Origin: Treponema sp.
GTDB lineage: Bacteria > Spirochaetota > Spirochaetia > Treponematales > Treponemataceae
Assembly (NCBI GenBank): GCA_017469785.1
Contig: JAFUFU010000047.1
Location: forward strand, 37,147-101,146
Reading direction: 5' to 3'
DNA: 64,000 bases
Position numbers and translations under genes: made by a program. Numbering within the stretch: the stretch's first letter is position 1; every line of letters starts with the position of its first letter. Positions 62,292 to 64,000 of the stretch are shown one piece after another. The notes below the pieces were generated by a model, which was given only the letters and a program-made list of their open reading frames with translations, was not told where the DNA came from and made no database searches.

Positions 62292-63599
62292 CTATTTTTT
62301 ACCCATCCTTTCGTATGCGGCGTTTATGGAAATGATGCGGTCTTTTACTTCCAAAAAAGCAAGGACGAGTGACGGGTCGAACTGTTTTCCGGAAAGGCTC
62401 TGAATTTCTATGAATGCGTCGTCGATTGACCATGCTTCCTTGTATACCCGGGCATGTGAGAGAGCGTCGAATACATCGGCAATGGCCACGATTCTTGCGG
62501 ACAGCGGAATTTCCTCGCCTTTGAGAGGCTCTGTTTTCTGAATCGGCTTGCCGATTTCATAGTTCAGATAGTCGATTTTTCCAGGATATCCCTTTTCGCT
62601 TCCGTCCCACCATTCGTGATGGTGCAGTGCCACGTCCCGTGACATCAAGTCGATGTCCGATTCCGGCTCCGTAAAAAGCTGCGCGCCGACGCAAGTGTGT
62701 CCCATCATGATTGCGCGTTCTTCATCGGTGAATCTGCCCGGACCTGGCTTTTTTAATATGACGTCCGAGATACCGACCTTTCCCAAGTCATGGCATTTTG
62801 CTGCAATCTTGAGGATATCACGATATTTCATGCGCTCTTCTTTAGGAACATTGTGGTTGAGCGCCCACTGGTCGTAGATTTCCAGTGAAAAATCAGAAAC
62901 GCGCTCGACATGGGTTCCCGTTTCTTTCGGATCCCTGAATTCCGCCATACGCTGCATTCGCTTGATCATGTTGCTGGTCAGGTAGGTGTGTTCGAGAGCC
63001 TGCGTGACGCTTGAAGCGAATTGTTTGATGAATTCAACGGATTCTTCTGAAAAAGGTATGACTTTCTCGTTTTCATCCTTTGCGTTGATAATCTGGATAA
63101 CGCCGAGTGTCTGTCCGCTGCTTGTAATCAATGGAACCGTAAGCATGGACACTGTTTTGTATCCTGTCGATATGTCGGTGCTGCTGTTGAACGTATAAGG
63201 AGTATTCCCTTCAATATGGTATGCATCAGGGATGTTGAGCGTTTTTCCTGTGCATGCGCAGTAACCGGCAATAGAAGATTTTGTGATAGGAACGGTAAAG
63301 TAAACGTAAGGAGACTTTGATTCTGGACGTGCTGTCTTTTGGTGAGTGTCATTCTGTGCATATTTTATTCTGAGCAATTTTGTATTAAAAACTGATTCTT
63401 CCTCAGTATATGCGACCGCTGGAACGGTTGAAGGTTGTTTTTCTTCGATTACGTATATAGAACCAGCGTCGGCGTTTGCGATGGAGCGCGCTTCCGTCAG
63501 GATTCGTTCCAAAAGGACATCCGTATCCCTGATTTCATTGAGTAGTTTTTCTGTTTCAAAAACTTTCTGTAATTTTATCGCGTCAAGAGCCTTAGACAT
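62292..63599 (-). CDS. GAF-HD-GYP cyclic di-GMP phosphodiesterase
   Basis: 435 residues: a GAF-like sensor domain (about 25-200, ending VPLITSSGQTLGVIQIINAKD), a short linker helix, then an HD-GYP domain. The metal-binding HD is in AAKCHDLGK (about 268), and the HHHEWWDGSEKGYP motif (about 326) is complete, so it should break down cyclic di-GMP. It has no membrane helix and should sense a cytoplasmic signal. It opposes the GGDEF enzyme at the other end of the window in function. It is convergent with the DUF188 gene. Confidence 0.92.
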   Translation of the reverse strand: MSKALDAIKLQKVFETEKLLNEIRDTDVLLERILTEARSIANADAGSIYVIEEKQPSTVPAVAYTEEESVFNTKLLRIKYAQNDTHQKTARPESKSPYVYFTVPITKSSIAGYCACTGKTLNIPDAYHIEGNTPYTFNSSTDISTGYKTVSMLTVPLITSSGQTLGVIQIINAKDENEKVIPFSEESVEFIKQFASSVTQALEHTYLTSNMIKRMQRMAEFRDPKETGTHVERVSDFSLEIYDQWALNHNVPKEERMKYRDILKIAAKCHDLGKVGISDVILKKPGPGRFTDEERAIMMGHTCVGAQLFTEPESDIDLMSRDVALHHHEWWDGSEKGYPGKIDYLNYEIGKPIQKTEPLKGEEIPLSARIVAIADVFDALSHARVYKEAWSIDDAFIEIQSLSGKQFDPSLVLAFLEVKDRIISINAAYERMGKK

Positions 63600-63731
63600 A
63601 CTTTATCCTATATCAGAGAAATTATAGTTTAATTGCTGTAAATAGTCTAGAAAAAATCAGATAACAACCGCATAAACTTTTAAACATTTATCAGTGAATT
63701 TATAATAAGAAGTTTTTCGTGTTTTTAATCC

Positions 63732-63871
63732 GGCGCCAGTATGCCGAGCTCCGCCGTTCCGCGGCTCGGTGCCCTCGGCGGAGGCCCGGGGCCTCCGCTG
63801 GCTTCTGCCACCGCTCCATGGCGTGGCGTCACCTGCCCGGCGGCTGCGGGTCCGTCCCGCAGGGCGTGGGG
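63732..63871. other. GC-rich, highly structured island
   Basis: About 140 bases of markedly higher GC than anything nearby, with dense hairpins: GCGGAGGCC-CGG-GGCCTCCGC (63778-63798), CCGAGC...GCTCGG (63744-63768) and CTGCGGG...CCCGCAG (63844-63862). AT-rich runs flank it. An open frame exists on the minus strand (PHALRDGPAAAG...), but the composition suggests structure rather than protein. It could be a dispersed repeat or structured RNA, and it stands directly before the rRNA promoter. The rest of 63600-63731 shows nothing recognisable. Confidence 0.6.
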
Positions 63872-63912
63872 AAAAAAAGAATTTTTTTTTTTTGAAAAAA
63901 ATAAAAAAAGTG

Positions 63913-63941
63913 TTGACACAAAAAGCGGGGCGTGGTATATT
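63913..63941 (+). promoter_or_regulatory. rRNA operon promoter
   Basis: TTGACA (63913-63918), exactly 17 bases, TATATT (63936-63941), then CATTCTCAC. It is preceded by a long A/T tract like an UP element. The core matches the tRNA-Gln promoter. Confidence 0.85.
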
Positions 63942-64000
63942 CATTCTCACCCGCTGGCAAGCAGGCCGGCGGGGTTCTTTGAAAACTCCTGCAGTGAAGG
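63942..64000 (+). other. leader of an rRNA operon, cut by the window edge
   Basis: CCCGC (near 63950) can pair with GCGGG (near 63970). GTTCTTTGAAAACT (63975-63988) is a boxA-like antitermination motif typical of 16S rRNA leaders. The 16S gene itself should begin just beyond base 64000. Confidence 0.75.

Noticed and set aside
63657-63950. A protein gene across the GC-rich island
   Set aside because: The frame is Arg/Gly/Pro/Ala-rich because of base composition, has no Shine-Dalgarno, and crosses the rRNA promoter.
1-64000. CRISPR arrays, IS elements or prophage genes
   Set aside because: No regularly spaced repeats, transposase, integrase or phage structural genes were recognised anywhere in the window.

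Overview
The window comes from the chromosome of a spirochaete, most likely a host-associated (gut, rumen or oral) Treponema; this is inferred from gene content. The evidence is the flagellar block flgB-flgC-fliE-fliF-fliG-fliH-fliI-fliJ, many lipoproteins with spirochaete-style lipoboxes, an LptD-like outer-membrane protein, class III cyclase, GGDEF and HD-GYP signalling proteins, an infC-rpmI-rplT cluster, and the start of an rRNA operon at the right edge. Coordinates were counted by hand from the sequence. Functions rest on motif and family recognition; no searches could be run.

Layout. 1-4.6 kb (minus): a cell-surface sugar aminotransferase (cut by the window edge), a CapD-like nucleotide-sugar dehydratase, a membrane diguanylate cyclase and a TRAP-type solute-binding lipoprotein. 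4.7-13.9 kb (plus): rpsD, clpB, a frameshifted TRL-family lipoprotein gene, two small envelope proteins, a bactofilin, a TPR protein, mtaB and argH. 14.1-16.6 kb: an amino-acid ABC transporter interrupted by an intergenic repeat. 16.8-24.6 kb: the flagellar operon followed by argR. 24.7-26.3 kb: a TGS-domain nucleoside kinase. 26.4-34.7 kb: a starch-use locus (CBM48-beta-barrel fusion, starch-binding lipoprotein and two GH13 lipoproteins in one operon, divergent from a LacI regulator, with a matching operator beside each promoter). 34.7-43.1 kb: mutS2, rsgA, tRNA-Gln, tRNA-Glu, azlCD, uvrA. 43.2-53 kb: the LptD-like protein, an orphan regulator, pncB, a propeller-adenylate cyclase and a short-chain dehydrogenase.

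54.56-58.71 kb holds the most interesting system: a complete diversity-generating retroelement (DGR). It has a promoter, an adenine-rich template repeat (TR) followed by a terminator, an Avd-like protein, a DGR-type reverse transcriptase, and a surface lipoprotein whose C-type-lectin-like C-terminus ends in the variable repeat (VR). The VR is followed by a UUCG-capped stem-loop and then a toxin-antitoxin pair. The whole cassette lies between two perfect 27-bp direct repeats. It has been inserted exactly at the ATGA overlap between a GH3 glycosidase gene and an RNA methyltransferase gene, leaving both reading frames intact.

58.7-64 kb: the methyltransferase, infC-rpmI-rplT, a ZapB/ZapA-like pair, a DUF188 protein, a GAF-HD-GYP phosphodiesterase, a GC-rich structured island, and a strong stable-RNA promoter whose -10 region matches that of the tRNA-Gln gene.

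Two features recur across the window. Several genes have a -10 box ending only 5-8 bases before the start codon and no Shine-Dalgarno sequence, suggesting leaderless mRNAs. Several intergenic spaces hold dispersed repeats bounded by CTCACAGAG/CTCTGTGAG ends, and the hairpins in their cores differ between copies in ways that keep the pairing.
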